A DNA stretch of 64,000 bases from Gimesia algae. Lineage in GTDB: Bacteria; Planctomycetota; Planctomycetia; Planctomycetales; Planctomycetaceae. Where the stretch lies: assembly GCF_007746795.1 (NCBI RefSeq), contig NZ_CP036343.1, positions 4,873,357-4,937,356 of the forward strand, given 5' to 3'. Both the position numbers and the translations under genes were made by a program. The notes below the pieces were generated by a model. It made no database searches. It saw nothing but the letters and a program-made list of their open reading frames with translations, and was not told where the DNA came from. This document shows positions 9,155 to 18,271 of the stretch, piece by piece (within the stretch, counting starts at the first letter, position 1; each line of letters opens with the position of its first letter).

Positions 9155-9922
9155 TTATTGCGCTGTCCAGCCCCCATCTATAGTCCAACAGGCGCCGGTG
9201 ATTGACTTCGCCTGGTCAGAACACAAATAAAGAACCATCGCAGCGACCTCCGCAGGCTCAATCATCTTTCCGGTTGCAGATGCTTTCAAAAAGACCTGGC
9301 TTTCGACCTCTTCTGTGCTGATCCCCAGCGTCCTTGCCTGCGCAGCGATCTGCTGTTCGACCAGCGGCGTCCTCACATAGGCAGGGCAAATCACATTCGC
9401 GGTAATCTGAAATGGTCCCCCTTCCAGAGCCGTCGATTTTGTCAGTCCCACCAGACCATGTTTCGCCGCGATATAACCAGCTTTGTTGAGCGACGCTACC
9501 TGGGAATGAATTGACCCCATATTAATAATGCGCCCCCAGCCCTGCTGCTTCATGCCCGGAAAGACATACCTGGTTAACAGAAACGGCGCTGTCAGCATCA
9601 CCTGCAACATGTTTTCCCATGTTGATTCCGGAAATTCTTCCAACGGTGCCACATGCTGAAAACCTGCATTATTGACCAGAATGTCAATTGATCCAAACTC
9701 ACTTAACGTCTGTTCGACCAGAGACTGACAGGCGGCCTGTTGGGAGAGATCAGTGGGAATAAACTGTGTACGCTGATGCTCGGCTAAAAGGTCCACAAGA
9801 TAGCCCGGTTCGTTCCGGTCAGCGATCACGACATGACAACCTTCATGAAACAGTGCCTGGGCGATTTCAGCTCCAATGCCACTCGCGGCTCCTGTAATCA
9901 AAGCAGTTCGAGGTTTAGACAT
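9155..9922 (-). CDS. 3-hydroxybutyrate dehydrogenase (SDR family)
   Basis: A 255-residue short-chain dehydrogenase. The NAD site is TGAASGIG (residues 10-17) and NNAG lies at 84-87. The catalytic set is Ser137, Tyr150 and Lys154 (YIAAK). The surrounding text SIHSQVASLNKAGYIAAKHG and the C-terminal NVICPAYVRTPLVEQQI are typical of D-3-hydroxybutyrate dehydrogenases, which interconvert 3-hydroxybutyrate and acetoacetate with NAD. It is the last gene of the operon; its ATG shares one base with the stop of the preceding dehydrogenase (TGATG), implying translational coupling. Together with the thiolase and synthetase this fits use of 3-hydroxybutyrate or related C4 acids as carbon source, or turnover of stored polyhydroxybutyrate. 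Confidence 0.85.
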   Translation of the reverse strand: MSKPRTALITGAASGIGAEIAQALFHEGCHVVIADRNEPGYLVDLLAEHQRTQFIPTDLSQQAACQSLVEQTLSEFGSIDILVNNAGFQHVAPLEEFPESTWENMLQVMLTAPFLLTRYVFPGMKQQGWGRIINMGSIHSQVASLNKAGYIAAKHGLVGLTKSTALEGGPFQITANVICPAYVRTPLVEQQIAAQARTLGISTEEVESQVFLKASATGKMIEPAEVAAMVLYLCSDQAKSITGACWTIDGGWTAQ

Positions 9923-10857
9923 CAGGGTTCCTCATGTAAAATCTGTTGGATGCGGGCCAGTTTCTCATCTCTCCAGGCGGCCCATTCCCCGGGGCTTTTC
10001 TGATTCAGATAATCTTGTGTTCCGGAGACCGCCTTCTGTTTTGCCGATTCAGGAATACTCGACCAGCATTCCATATCTTCCCAGTATGCTTCAAAGGAAG
10101 CCCCGATCGTATCGATAAATTTCTGATAGCCGCCTGCGCCGCCGCCGAGTTCATAGATCAGATGCTGGCCCATCAGCGCCCACCGCAGACCTGGCCCCTG
10201 GCAGAGTGCGGCATCAATATCTTCCACACTGGCCACACCCGCATCCAGCAATGCCAGTGATTCCCTCCAGACCGCCGCTGCCAGACGATTGGCAATGTGC
10301 CCGGGTACTTCCTTGTTTAAGACCACCGGATGTTTTCCCAGTCCAAGAAAAAATGCTTTGACTGTTTCCATTGTCTCAACTGCGGTCTGCTCACCGGGAA
10401 CCAGTTCCACGAGGGGGATCAGATGTGGCGGATTGAAGGGATGCGCAATCAGTGCCCGCTCGGGATGCTGCATCACCGCCTGCATCCGCGTCATCAACAG
10501 TCCTGATGAACTGCTGGCCAAAATTGCTCTTTCCGGTGCATGCTGCTCGAACTGCCGATAAACGTCTGCTTTGATTGCATAATCTTCGATCACCGACTCC
10601 TGCACATATTCGATGTCAGTCAGCAGTTCCGCCAGTGAAGCAGCGACCTTCAGCTTCCCCTCTGCTGTTGCGGCATCCTCGCGAGTCAGCAGTTCCAGAT
10701 CTGCCAGACGTTGAAGATTTCGGACCGACTGCTCCCACGCCTGCTGTTTGACCGTATCGTCCACATCAAAGATACGGACCTTCAGCCCCTGCGCGGCAAA
10801 AAAAGTAGCCCAACTGGCACCGATGAGCCCTGCTCCCAGAATTCCAATTTCCTGCAT
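9922..10857 (-). CDS. 3-hydroxyacyl-CoA / L-carnitine dehydrogenase-like protein
   Basis: A 311-residue NAD-dependent dehydrogenase of the 3-hydroxyacyl-CoA dehydrogenase superfamily. The Rossmann motif GAGLIGASW is at residues 8-16. The segment [21 protein letters not shown] carries the catalytic His, and the C-terminal domain has [11 protein letters not shown]. The last two features fit L-carnitine 3-dehydrogenase and L-gulonate 3-dehydrogenase (lambda-crystallin type) better than the longer fatty-acid enzymes. Its position between thiolase (33-base gap) and 3-hydroxybutyrate dehydrogenase (1-base overlap) supports oxidation of a beta-hydroxy acid to a beta-keto acid. Carnitine is a candidate substrate, but no dehydrocarnitine-cleavage enzyme is next to it. 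Confidence 0.8.
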   Translation of the reverse strand: MQEIGILGAGLIGASWATFFAAQGLKVRIFDVDDTVKQQAWEQSVRNLQRLADLELLTREDAATAEGKLKVAASLAELLTDIEYVQESVIEDYAIKADVYRQFEQHAPERAILASSSSGLLMTRMQAVMQHPERALIAHPFNPPHLIPLVELVPGEQTAVETMETVKAFFLGLGKHPVVLNKEVPGHIANRLAAAVWRESLALLDAGVASVEDIDAALCQGPGLRWALMGQHLIYELGGGAGGYQKFIDTIGASFEAYWEDMECWSSIPESAKQKAVSGTQDYLNQKSPGEWAAWRDEKLARIQQILHEEP

Positions 10858-10890
10858 CAGTCGTTCGCTTTCTTTTTATGACTCAACAAA

Positions 10891-12087
10891 TCAAGCCGCT
10901 TCGAACAACATGGCAATTCCCATGCCGCCCCCGATGCATAGCGAAGCAATCCCCCGTTGCGCACTGCGTTTCTGCATCTCATGTATTAAACTCACCGCGA
11001 TCCGCGCACCACTGGCTCCCAGGGGGTGTCCCAGAGCAATCGCCCCGCCATTCACATTGACTCGTTCCTCTTTCCAGCTCAGTGATTTCCCCACCGCCAG
11101 CGTCTGGGCGGCAAAAGCTTCGTTGACCTCCAGCAGATCAATGCCTGCCAGTGAAAGCTTTTCTTCCTTCAATAAAGCTTCGATCGCATAGGCGGGCCCC
11201 ATCCCCATGAATTGGGGATCAAGGCCTACATTGGAAAACGCACGAATCCAGGCCAGCGGTTGCAAATCATGTTCTGTGACAAAACTTTCCTCAGCAATCA
11301 GCAGGGTAGCAGCACCGTCATTAATTCCTGAGGAATTAGCAGCAGTAACAGTCCCCTCCGGTTTAAAGGCTGGCCGTAAACAAGAGATCGTTTCATAACT
11401 GGTTCCCTTACGCGGATATTCATCCTGAGAAATCAGCGTTGTTTCTTTTTTCTTGTTCGTAACGGGGACACTCACGATCTCCTCAACGAATTTTCCAGCT
11501 TCGATGGCTGCCTGACAGCGTTCCTGACTCTGTACGGCATAGCAATCTTGCGTCTCACGTGAGATGTCATACTTTTCGGAAAGATTTTCAGCCGTAATCC
11601 CCATGTGACAGTCGTAAAAGGCATCCCACAAGGCATCGTGAATCATCGAATCCACCAACTGCTGATTTCCCATCCGGTAACCACTGCGGGCTCCCTGCAG
11701 CAGATAGGGAGCATTACTCATGCTTTCCATGCCCCCTGCCAGTACAACGCGTGCATTGCCACACAGAATCGACTGCACACCCAGTGCAACTGATTTTAAC
11801 CCCGAACCACACACCATATTCACCGTGGTGGCTGGTACACCGAACGGCATCCCTGCGTTGAGCGCCACCTGCCGAGCCGGGTTCATGCCACACCCGGCAG
11901 TAAATACCTGTCCCAGGAAAACTTCATCGACCTGAGCGGCACTCAGTTGCCCACGTTTCAATGTTTCCTTTGCGGCAATCGTGCCGAGGTTGACTGCTGA
12001 AAGATCTTTAAAAACGCCATTAAATGAGCCGACCGGCGTGCGGGCGGCACTTAAAACGGCAACTCTTGTCTGTTTCTGCTGAGTCAT
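10891..12087 (-). CDS. Acetyl-CoA acetyltransferase (thiolase)
   Basis: A 398-residue thiolase of the usual family length. The nucleophilic Cys93 lies in [11 protein letters not shown], His354 in [14 protein letters not shown] and Cys384 in SLCIGGGMG, so the catalytic set is complete. It should cleave acetoacetyl-CoA to two acetyl-CoA, or run the reverse condensation. The ATG overlaps the stop of the upstream synthetase by four bases (ATGA), so the two are translationally coupled. In this operon it would complete conversion of 3-hydroxybutyrate or acetoacetate to acetyl-CoA. Confidence 0.93.
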   Translation of the reverse strand: MTQQKQTRVAVLSAARTPVGSFNGVFKDLSAVNLGTIAAKETLKRGQLSAAQVDEVFLGQVFTAGCGMNPARQVALNAGMPFGVPATTVNMVCGSGLKSVALGVQSILCGNARVVLAGGMESMSNAPYLLQGARSGYRMGNQQLVDSMIHDALWDAFYDCHMGITAENLSEKYDISRETQDCYAVQSQERCQAAIEAGKFVEEIVSVPVTNKKKETTLISQDEYPRKGTSYETISCLRPAFKPEGTVTAANSSGINDGAATLLIAEESFVTEHDLQPLAWIRAFSNVGLDPQFMGMGPAYAIEALLKEEKLSLAGIDLLEVNEAFAAQTLAVGKSLSWKEERVNVNGGAIALGHPLGASGARIAVSLIHEMQKRSAQRGIASLCIGGGMGIAMLFEAA

Positions 12088-14141
12088 GATTCCTCACTCT
12101 GATATAAATCGCGTAATTTCCGTCGCATCACCTTATTGGATGCTGTACGGGGCAGCAGTTCAATTTCTCGGACGGCATGTATTTTGAAAAGAGGGTTGAG
12201 CTGACTGCGAATGATCTGCTGCATCCTCTGCAGTAGCTCTTCTGAAACAAATGTGACTCCATCTTGCATAACCACAAAGATCACCAGTTGGCCTGGGCCT
12301 CCTCCGGGAGGCGAAACTGCGATGGCAGCGACTTCTCTCACTCCTGAAGTTTGAGTCAACAACTCTTCAATTTGAACAGAGCTAACCTTGATCCCTCCCA
12401 GATTCATGGCATCATCGACACGCCCGTGCGCCCGAAAGTAGCCGCCGGGCAATGCTTCAATCTGGTCCCCATGACGACGGAGTGTCTGTCCTTGTGGACC
12501 AGCAGAGAGATCAGCAAAATAGACTTCATGATGGTCCCGGTTGATCAATCGCGTCGAAAGGCCAATCACTGGAGGCACAAAGAAGACTTCGCCGTTGGTT
12601 GTTGCTTCACCAGATTCATTCAATAACAGCCATTCAAAACCGAGCGCCGGACAGGAGAACAGACCGGGAACTCCTGGCTTCATCACTGTTCCAGTAATGT
12701 AACCTCCGCCGGTCTCTGTTCCACCACAATATTCAATCACCGGTCGATAGCCAGCACGTGACATTAACCACAGCATATCCTCAGAATTAGAACACTCTCC
12801 GGTCGAGCTGAAGACCTTGATCTGCGACCAGTCCAGTCCCGCTGTCGCATCCTGACTTCGCCAGACGGAAACGATGCTCGGCACAAGCCCCAGCATATTG
12901 ACACCTGCATTCTGTACGAATTCACAAAACCGACGGCTGGTGGGCACGGCGTCTGACAAAGCAATTGAGGCATCATTGATCAGCGAGGCATACACAAGCC
13001 AGGGGCCCATCATCCAACCCAGATTCGTCGGCCAGCAGACTACATCACCACAATGGATATCATGATGCAGATACCCGTCCCCCGCTGATTTAATCGGCGT
13101 GGTCTGATCCCAGGGGATTCCTTTCGGGTTACCCGTTGTTCCTGAAGAAAACAGAATCGTCGCCTCATCATGAGGTAGACGAGGCACACAAGTCAGCTCC
13201 GAATTTGTTGAGAGAAACTCCGACCACAGTTGGTCGCTTTCGCGTAGTGAGACTTCCAGTGATTCCGATTCCGATTCCGATAGCACGACCGCCGGTAACT
13301 CAGGTAAGGATTCCAACTTCGCATACAAAGGTAATTGACGTCCATTACGCGTGATCACATCTTGAATGAAGATCATCTGAGGCGTGGTGATTTTCAGTCG
13401 TACCTGCATTTCTTCGGCAGAGAAACTGTCGGCGATGGTGACGACCACACAACCGGCGGCAATGATACCCAGAAAAATGGCCACCGATTCCGGTGTCATC
13501 GGCAGCATCACCGCAACACGTTCGCCCGGTTCGATGCCTGCCTCTGTTAAACCGTTGGCTACCTGGGCCGTTAAATCTCTAAGCTCCCGATAGCTGAGTC
13601 GCTGTACTTCATCTGTAGTACGCTGAAACAGAATAGCCGTTTCTTCGGACTTATCCCGCAGACAGGATTCGACAATATTCAGAGTCGCGTCCCTGAGCCA
13701 ATCTACCTGCTCGACACCAGCATTCAAATCCATGATTTTTTGAGGCCGTTTTTGAAATTGAATTCTCAGAGAATCAATCAACTTAGTAGTAAATTCTTCC
13801 CGGTTAGAAATCGACCAGTCGTAAACCGCATCAAAGCCGTCCAGCTTCAAATCAGCCGCCCATGCAGCAAGGTGTGAACCATCGCGTTCCCGTTCACCAG
13901 GAATCCAGGCCGGCGCTGGCTCTCCATGAGAGATGCGTTGCTCAAAGACTTGCTGATACAAATACTGATGGATGCTGAATGGGATCTCGGGTGTCAGTAC
14001 TTCTTCAGCAAGAAAACGCCAGAGCTCCACATCCGACTGGACGGGGATCTGTCCTAGTAAATCAACCAGCTGGTTTGCTTCCTCTTCTGGTAGACCACAG
14101 TCGATGAGCGCTGCTGTGGGAATTTCCATTGATCGTTCCAT
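12084..14141 (-). CDS. AMP-forming acyl-CoA synthetase, plant AAE17/18-like
   Basis: An adenylate-forming enzyme of about 685 residues. The ATP loop LFSSGTTGNPKGIPW lies near residue 330, followed by GDVVCWPTNLGWMMGPW, EYCGGTETGGG and, in the C-terminal domain, GRVDDAMNLGGIKVSS. These stretches resemble the plant peroxisomal acyl-activating enzymes AAE17/AAE18 as I remember them, more than canonical acetoacetyl-CoA or acetyl-CoA synthetases. An N-terminal extension of about 110 residues is also of that type. It should activate a short carboxylate, plausibly acetoacetate given the coupled thiolase, but the substrate is not proven. The start is uncertain: ATG at 14141, ATG at 14129 or TTG at 14147; none has a strong Shine-Dalgarno site. 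It is the first gene of the operon. Confidence 0.8.
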   Translation of the reverse strand: MERSMEIPTAALIDCGLPEEEANQLVDLLGQIPVQSDVELWRFLAEEVLTPEIPFSIHQYLYQQVFEQRISHGEPAPAWIPGERERDGSHLAAWAADLKLDGFDAVYDWSISNREEFTTKLIDSLRIQFQKRPQKIMDLNAGVEQVDWLRDATLNIVESCLRDKSEETAILFQRTTDEVQRLSYRELRDLTAQVANGLTEAGIEPGERVAVMLPMTPESVAIFLGIIAAGCVVVTIADSFSAEEMQVRLKITTPQMIFIQDVITRNGRQLPLYAKLESLPELPAVVLSESESESLEVSLRESDQLWSEFLSTNSELTCVPRLPHDEATILFSSGTTGNPKGIPWDQTTPIKSAGDGYLHHDIHCGDVVCWPTNLGWMMGPWLVYASLINDASIALSDAVPTSRRFCEFVQNAGVNMLGLVPSIVSVWRSQDATAGLDWSQIKVFSSTGECSNSEDMLWLMSRAGYRPVIEYCGGTETGGGYITGTVMKPGVPGLFSCPALGFEWLLLNESGEATTNGEVFFVPPVIGLSTRLINRDHHEVYFADLSAGPQGQTLRRHGDQIEALPGGYFRAHGRVDDAMNLGGIKVSSVQIEELLTQTSGVREVAAIAVSPPGGGPGQLVIFVVMQDGVTFVSEELLQRMQQIIRSQLNPLFKIHAVREIELLPRTASNKVMRRKLRDLYQSEES

Positions 14142-14323
14142 TATCAATCGGGGTCTCAGATCTGCATGAAAATTTAAACTCTAACCATTCCGGTATCAAA
14201 TCGCCAGTTCAGGCTTCTACTGCATAAATTCAACACCCCAAAAGGGTTGATAACCATTTTTGAATTTCCATTTAATCCTGTGTACTGACTTCCATTCCGA
14301 CTGGCAAATGCGAAAATAGATTG

Positions 14324-14387
14324 TACGTCAACTCAATGACAGTCGAAACTGACGTGTCATTCCAACATCCGCCGCACAGTTGACGTA
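14324..14387. promoter_or_regulatory. Cluster of TGACGT half-sites upstream of the M28 peptidase
   Basis: TACGTCAACT at 14324-14333 and its exact reverse complement AGTTGACGTA at 14378-14387 flank a central near-palindrome TGACGTGTCA at 14350-14359. This lies about 50-110 bases before the ATG at 14436 in the divergent spacer. The arrangement looks like a set of operator half-sites. TTGACG at 14380 could also serve as a -35 element, but no good -10 follows. Confidence 0.4.
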
Positions 14388-14435
14388 ATATGTAATGACC
14401 TGTTTTACAGACAAATCGAAAGAGAAAGAGGTTTT

Positions 14436-16514
14436 ATGTCTGTCTGGAATATCAAATCCGCTGTAATCCCCGTTTTATTCAGAGCCTGCTTATTCAGTCT
14501 GATCGGTTTGAGCCTGCTCTGTCCCCCAGGCTTCTCCCTCGTTTTCGGCGAGACACCTGCCAAATCAGCAAAGCCGGGAGTCGAAACGGAACCAGAATCG
14601 GATGCCGCCAGTGGCAAACGCATGCTGGATGCGATCAAATATCTGGCTTCCGATGAACTGGAAGGCCGTGGCGTGGACACTCAGGGTATCAACCTCGCTG
14701 CAGATTATATTGCCAAGGAGTTTCAGCAGGCCGGTTTGAATGTAAAGGTCATCGAAGAGGGTGCCTTCCAGAAATTTACGATCAATACGGGGAGTAAACT
14801 GGGGCCGGTCAATCAATTGGAACTGACAGGCCCGGATGGAAAAACGATTCCCCTGCAGTATGATCAGAACTTTCGCTCCTGCTCATTTGGAGGTTCGGGG
14901 AAATTCGATGCAGAACTGGTTTTCTGCGGATATGGAATTGATGCCAATGATCTGAAATACAATGACTACGCCAGTGTGGACGTCAAAGATAAGGTCGTGA
15001 TCATCATGCGTCGGACTCCTCAACAGGGTGATAAAAAAAGCCCGTTTGCCGGCGCTCATGGAATCTCCCGTTATGCTGCCTTGCGGTACAAAGTCAGTAC
15101 GGCATTTGGCAAAGGAGCCAAAGCGATCCTGTTCGTCAATGATGTCAATTCTACACAAGAAAATAAAAAAGAAGCGCAAGAACTCGAGCAGGATGCCATT
15201 GAAGAGCTGATCACGGCGTCGGAAAAGTGGGAGAAAGCGAACGATAAAAAACAGGAAGAAGCGGAACGTGAGCTCAAGAAAGCGTTACACGACGTACAGC
15301 AGGCGAGGCAGGTTTTAAAAGACGCGAAGTTCGATAAATTGATGGAGTTCGGTTACGCTGGCGGTGGAGACGGACGCTCGATACCAATCGCACATATTAC
15401 CATCGATGCCTGCAACCAGTTGTTCAAAGCAGCCGGGAAACCCATGCTGCAGGAACTGGAACAGAATATTGATAAAGATCTCAAACCGGAAAGCTTTGTC
15501 CTGACGGACTGGAAAGCCAAGGGTGAGATATCCGTTGAGCAGATCCGTACTGAAATCAAAAATGTGATTGGTGTTCTCGAAGGGAAAGGCCCGCATGCTG
15601 ATGAAACCATTGTAATTGGTGCCCACTACGATCACGTGGGATACGGTGGGGAAGGTTCACTGGCCCCCGGTTCGACCGATGTTCATAACGGAGCAGATGA
15701 TAATGCGTCCGGCACTGTCGCTCTTATTGAACTGGCACGTAGGCTGTCAGCCCGTAAAACACCACTGCCACGCCGAATAGTCTTTATTGCATTTACCGGT
15801 GAAGAACGGGGACTGATTGGCTCTGCACATTATGTCAAAAATCCTGTTTTCGATATCAAAAACACAGTCGCCATGTTAAACATGGATATGGTGGGACGAC
15901 TGACCGATGATAAATTGACGGTCTTCGGAACGGGGACGGCGCCCCGCTGGGAAAAACTCGTCCAGGAATCAGCGAAAGCATACGACTTGAAGCTGTCACT
16001 TAAACCAGAGGGTTTTGGTCCCAGTGATCACAGTTCCTTCTACGGGAAACTGATTCCCGTGCTCCATCTATTTACCGGGACACACAGCGACTACCATCGG
16101 CCTTCTGATGACTGGGACAAAATCAACATTCCAGGCATGCAGCGAGTCGTCGGTTTTCTGGAAGAGATTGCCATAGCGACTGCCGAAAATCCGAAGCGTC
16201 CTGAGTATGTGAAAATCGAACGCCCCGCCACCACCATGCGATCTGGTAATCGTCCTTATTTTGGCAGCATTCCGGATTTCGGTGGAGAAGGTCCCGGCTA
16301 TCATATTTCCGGCGCTTCTCCCGGAAGCCCAGCTGATAAAGCGGGCCTGAAAGCCGGCGACACCATCATCAAAATGGGAAAAACAAAAATCGACGGACTC
16401 GACGATTTTGATCTGGCACTTCGCATGTTCTCTCCCGGGGAAGAAGTGGAAGTGACAGTTATGCGGGAGGGGAAACGGGAAAAGCTGACCGTCAAACTGG
16501 GAAAACCCAAATAA
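14436..16514 (+). CDS. Secreted M28 aminopeptidase with PDZ domain
   Basis: A 692-residue exported metallopeptidase. The signal peptide ends near residue 38. A PA-like segment (about 120-320) contains an inserted highly charged, probably coiled-coil stretch (about 242-298, rich in Glu, Lys and Gln). The M28 catalytic domain has His397 in GAHYDHVG, the bridging Asp421 in HNGADDNASG, Glu456/Glu457 in FTGEERG, Asp484 in NMDMVGR and His554 in THSDYHRPSDDW, so both zinc sites are complete. A C-terminal PDZ domain (about 615-690, ISGASPGSPADKAGLKAGDTII) may bind protein C-termini or partners. The likely role is removal of N-terminal residues from peptides in the periplasm. It is divergent from the ketone-acid operon and convergent with the DUF481 gene. 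Confidence 0.92.
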   Translation: MSVWNIKSAVIPVLFRACLFSLIGLSLLCPPGFSLVFGETPAKSAKPGVETEPESDAASGKRMLDAIKYLASDELEGRGVDTQGINLAADYIAKEFQQAGLNVKVIEEGAFQKFTINTGSKLGPVNQLELTGPDGKTIPLQYDQNFRSCSFGGSGKFDAELVFCGYGIDANDLKYNDYASVDVKDKVVIIMRRTPQQGDKKSPFAGAHGISRYAALRYKVSTAFGKGAKAILFVNDVNSTQENKKEAQELEQDAIEELITASEKWEKANDKKQEEAERELKKALHDVQQARQVLKDAKFDKLMEFGYAGGGDGRSIPIAHITIDACNQLFKAAGKPMLQELEQNIDKDLKPESFVLTDWKAKGEISVEQIRTEIKNVIGVLEGKGPHADETIVIGAHYDHVGYGGEGSLAPGSTDVHNGADDNASGTVALIELARRLSARKTPLPRRIVFIAFTGEERGLIGSAHYVKNPVFDIKNTVAMLNMDMVGRLTDDKLTVFGTGTAPRWEKLVQESAKAYDLKLSLKPEGFGPSDHSSFYGKLIPVLHLFTGTHSDYHRPSDDWDKINIPGMQRVVGFLEEIAIATAENPKRPEYVKIERPATTMRSGNRPYFGSIPDFGGEGPGYHISGASPGSPADKAGLKAGDTIIKMGKTKIDGLDDFDLALRMFSPGEEVEVTVMREGKREKLTVKLGKPK

Positions 16515-16535
16515 AGTCAGCCGTGATACTGGTAA

Positions 16536-17651
16536 CTACTTGCGTGTATAGACCAGTGAAACACTTCCCGTGTAATCACTTTTCTTGCGACCAGCGTTCG
16601 GAAATGAGTTATAAACCTGCAGAAGTCCCATCCGCAGATTCCATCGATCTTGATTATCCAGCTTGAACAACAGTCCGGTTTCGGTCGTGACACGTAGAAT
16701 CTGTGCTACATCCACACTGGGAGTCCAGGTCTGCTTATGTTCCAGCTTGATATGGTCGGAAAGCGGCCACTTAAACTCGAGTTCCGCAAACACATCGAAC
16801 GTGGTTCGCTTCAATGTGGGGCTGTTATAAATTTCACGCGTTCCACCAGGACCGATACGAATAATCAGTCGTTTGTCACCTTCATTAATAAACCGATACC
16901 CCAAACCGGAGGAAATCGTTCCACGCCAGTCCAGGTTTTCGAATTCATCATACGTATTCTTATTCGTGACGAAGACGATCCAATTGGTCGTACGTGCAAT
17001 ATCTAACGTAGCATTTCCATACCAGCGATTTGCATCCCGAACTCCATTTGCCTGCCCCCAGCGACCACCAATTTCGAACTCGAACAAATTATCATTGTCC
17101 GATTTTTCGAGATTCAACCCTGTTGTAACGTAATCCCGATCGGTATTTCCTGACAGAAATGTCCCTCCCAGTTCGAACCGTTTCGTCCAGATTTCGACAT
17201 ACTCCCAGCATTGATCTGAATATTCGGAAATTTGTCCAAAAGCCGATTCGTCATCTACGCCCGCATCCAGATCGGGAGCGACTCCCAGTGGTTGCGGTAC
17301 CGGAACCTGATTGATCATCGAAGGTAATGGTGGTAATTCCGCATTGTCATTACTGACCAGAAGTTGATCTCCTTCACCGGCTGCGTTACCAGTCCCCTTA
17401 TATTCCAGACGATCCACATTCTCCAGTAGAATGGACTGCACTTGTCCGTCTGACAGCCGAAACAGAATGTTTCCATTCTCAAATCCAATACTTTCACCTG
17501 AGAAAAACTCGCCGCTCTTCAGATAAAGTGTTTCCATTTCGTAATCTTCGGCTGAATTCGCAATGCCCGTAAGCCCGCAGAGACACACAAATTGTATCAA
17601 GAGGATCTGCAGAAGATTATTTGATTGAATAAAGAGGCTGGAACAACCCAT
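16536..17651 (-). CDS. DUF481 (YdiY-type) outer-membrane protein
   Basis: A 371-residue exported protein. A hydrophobic N-terminus ends at NSAED. A short beta domain follows (residues 40-85: TLYLKSGEFFSGESIGFENGNILFRLSDGQ), like the small N-terminal domain seen in planctomycete members. From about residue 155 alternating beta strands such as FELGGTFLSGNTDRDYVTTGLNLEKSD are typical of DUF481 barrels, and the chain ends with an aromatic strand, SVSLVYTRK. These proteins are predicted outer-membrane beta-barrels, some induced by salt or alkali. The transport role is unknown. Its 3' end faces that of the M28 gene with about 20 bases between them. Confidence 0.8.
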   Translation of the reverse strand: MGCSSLFIQSNNLLQILLIQFVCLCGLTGIANSAEDYEMETLYLKSGEFFSGESIGFENGNILFRLSDGQVQSILLENVDRLEYKGTGNAAGEGDQLLVSNDNAELPPLPSMINQVPVPQPLGVAPDLDAGVDDESAFGQISEYSDQCWEYVEIWTKRFELGGTFLSGNTDRDYVTTGLNLEKSDNDNLFEFEIGGRWGQANGVRDANRWYGNATLDIARTTNWIVFVTNKNTYDEFENLDWRGTISSGLGYRFINEGDKRLIIRIGPGGTREIYNSPTLKRTTFDVFAELEFKWPLSDHIKLEHKQTWTPSVDVAQILRVTTETGLLFKLDNQDRWNLRMGLLQVYNSFPNAGRKKSDYTGSVSLVYTRK

Positions 17652-18271
17652 TTAACCATCCGTGGCTGGACAACTCAGTTGTGAGATTCAGGATATCGAT
17701 GTGGAGTTCATAATTTCAGAACAGGAGAGGGGGTGCGAATAATAATAAGGATCCTGAGTTACTGCAATGTGAGTTTCTGCTCAATCTGGTAACCAGTTGC
17801 GACAGCTATCTATTATCAGGAATCAGATAGATATTTCCCCTAACCCATTGTTAAACAGACACTTATATATCATCCAATTGCAAAGGGCTCATTATTTTTT
17901 TTCTGACCCAGTACTATCGTAACGGTCACACGGAATACAGCAGTTCTGACCGTTTCTATCCCCCAAATCAGATCCGGTAACTTACCCGATCAGCATAACC
18001 GGACATTTTAACTGTCTGGAACTCTTTCTGTATCTCATCCTTCCGGCTTCCCCGTCTCATACTCAGCAAAAAAGCAGACAACATGCTGAGTACTTCAGAC
18101 CTCGCCTTATTTTACGTGCTAAAGTTTTTTTGATTGCAGTTCGTTCCGGGCCAGCAGCAGTGAACTTACTGACGAGTCAACCAACAAATCAAAACACTAA
18201 GCAATACATGGGCTGTTCTAGCCCGGTTGGCGACATGATTGTTGCCTGTCGTGAGGGGGAAAGATTTAATT
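17652..18271. other. 620-bp spacer with two inverted repeats, no gene seen
   Basis: This lies between two divergent genes. I see no convincing coding frame. Two dyads stand out: AACGGTCA at 17921-17928 with its complement TGACCGTT at 17947-17954, and TACTCAGCA at 18060-18068 with TGCTGAGTA at 18084-18092 (a 9-bp perfect stem with a 15-base loop). The right part is a long potential leader for the gene at 18272. A short overlapping frame at 18130-18315 was judged spurious. Confidence 0.5.

Noticed and set aside
12084..14141. Annotation as canonical acetoacetyl-CoA synthetase
   Set aside because: The motifs and N-terminal extension fit the AAE17/18 group better; acetoacetate is only a context-based guess.
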